Shown one piece after another: positions 22,472 through 22,782 of a stretch of DNA of 22,782 nt. The position numbers and the translations under genes are program-made. This DNA is from a virus. Position 1 is the stretch's first letter. Each line of letters opens with the position of its first letter. The stretch lies in IMG/VR virus record IMGVR_UViG_3300035070_002492, positions 1 through 22,782 of that record; one strand, 5' to 3'. The notes under the pieces were generated by a model, which saw only the letters and a program-made list of their open reading frames with translations, did no database searches and had not been told where the DNA came from.

Positions 22472-22521
22472 TGTGATATTAATCACAGACACGAATAGAA
22501 ATTAGGACTATTATTAAACCC
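22472..22521 (+). promoter_or_regulatory. Class II CRP-type promoter of a short transcript
   Basis: Perfect TGTGA-N6-TCACA (22472-22487) centred at -41.5 from +1 (22521), -10 TATTAT (22509-22514). Confidence 0.75.
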
Positions 22522-22625
22522 TCAAAGCAAGAAGAGATTTAACCTTTAACTAACCAAAAGGTACATAACATGAAATGAGAGGCTAAAGACCTCAAACTAG
22601 AAGCCCCTTAATTGGGGTTTTTTAT
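22521..22625 (+). ncRNA. Possible small RNA or two-codon minigene transcript
   Basis: The transcript predicted from the CRP-type promoter is about 105 nt and ends at a good terminator. It contains a ribosome site (AAAAGG, 22556-22561) and ATG at 22570, but the frame is only ATG AAA TGA; an overlapping ATG at 22575 stops after three codons. A small stem GAGG/CCTC (22579-22593) lies between this and the terminator hairpin. It could be a regulatory sRNA, a minigene as in lambda bar sites (two-codon ORFs that sequester tRNA), or the remnant of a deleted gene. Confidence 0.45.
22601..22625 (+). terminator. Terminator of the short transcript
   Basis: CCCC (22604-22607) and GGGG (22614-22617) with a TTAATT loop and flanking AAG/TTT pairs, followed by six T. 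Confidence 0.85.
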
Positions 22626-22639
22626 TACCTAAAGATTGG

Positions 22640-22655
22640 TGATATAATCAAGCTA
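22640..22655 (+). promoter_or_regulatory. Extended -10 promoter before the terminase gene
   Basis: TGA-TATAAT (22640-22648) with no good -35 (TTTTAT). Predicted +1 near 22655, 42 bases from the ATG. No CRP site. Confidence 0.55.
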
Positions 22656-22696
22656 ATTCGGTTAGGCCGATTAACATTAAATCATAAGGTGATTAT

Positions 22697-22782
22697 ATGG
22701 CTAAATTGACAGATAAGCAGAGGAGTTTTATAGAGCATTATTGCTCAAATGGATTCAATGCAACACAGGCTGCAATCAGTGC
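22697..22782 (+). CDS. Terminase small subunit (5' part)
   Basis: The visible 28 residues (MAKLTDKQRSFIEHYCSNGF, then NATQAAISA) match the start of Terminase_2-type small subunits, whose N-terminal HTH (LTxKQxxFxxxY...NATQAA) binds the packaging site and guides the large subunit. AAGGTG lies before ATG. The gene runs past the window end. It marks the start of the packaging/head module. Confidence 0.85.
   Translation, partial: MAKLTDKQRSFIEHYCSNGFNATQAAIS

Noticed and set aside
22660-22677. Partial inverted repeat (TCGG/CCGA) before the terminase gene as operator or packaging site
   Set aside because: Arms are only 4 bp with mismatches outside; not distinguishable from chance here.

Overview
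The window is part of a tailed-phage genome (siphovirus type). It runs from the end of the tail module, through lysis, recombination, replication and accessory genes, to the first codons of a terminase small subunit, so in a circular or concatemeric genome the packaging and head genes follow and lead back to position 1. The AT-rich sequence, the gene families (ERF annealing protein, NinB, RusA-like, Rha, DUF1376 protein, DnaB-like helicase) and consensus CRP sites point to a gammaproteobacterial, probably marine, host (Vibrio, Shewanella or Pseudoalteromonas-like). That host is an inference. No integrase or CI-type repressor is visible here.

Layout. 1-7122 (+): tape measure protein, two tail-tip proteins, a beta-helix-type tail fibre or tailspike and a 51-aa protein, ended by a terminator. 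7213-7488 (+): XhlA-like membrane protein with its own promoter inside that terminator. 7465-8540 (-): LuxR-type HTH protein, a 32-aa peptide, a MazG-like pyrophosphohydrolase and a basic 48-aa protein. 8627-10776 (-): lysis operon (lysozyme, a one-TM holin candidate, overlapping i-spanin and o-spanin) behind five small early genes. 10899-13275 (-): recombination operon (two small proteins, 3'-5' exonuclease, ERF, SSB, 26-aa membrane peptide). 13398-14145 (+): DUF968-type HNH protein and RusA-like resolvase. 14281-15262 (+): small overlapping genes. 15353-18028 (+): Rha, DUF1376 replication protein, DnaB-like helicase. 18053-21843 (+): small genes, C5-methyltransferase-like protein, NinB, a triple-HTH protein and hypotheticals. 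21853-22625: small self-contained transcription units. 22697 onward: terminase small subunit.

The main observation is regulatory. Four perfect TGTGA-N6-TCACA sites, a fifth with one mismatch and a sixth retaining one half-site all lie upstream of a good -10 hexamer. The distance from site centre to the first base of the -10 is 29.5 bp in five cases and 28.5 bp in one. This is the geometry of class II CRP-activated promoters (site near -41.5), and no good -35 is present where checked. They stand before the lysis operon, the MazG/LuxR operon, the DUF968/RusA operon (and perhaps the divergent recombination operon), the triple-HTH gene, a 223-aa hypothetical gene and a short terminator-ended transcript with only a two-codon ORF. 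Most promoters also share a fixed promoter-to-start spacing (33-35 nt from the -10 to the start codon) and a similar leader. I infer that much of this phage's non-structural transcription, including lysis, is tied to host cAMP-CRP or to a phage CRP-like factor.
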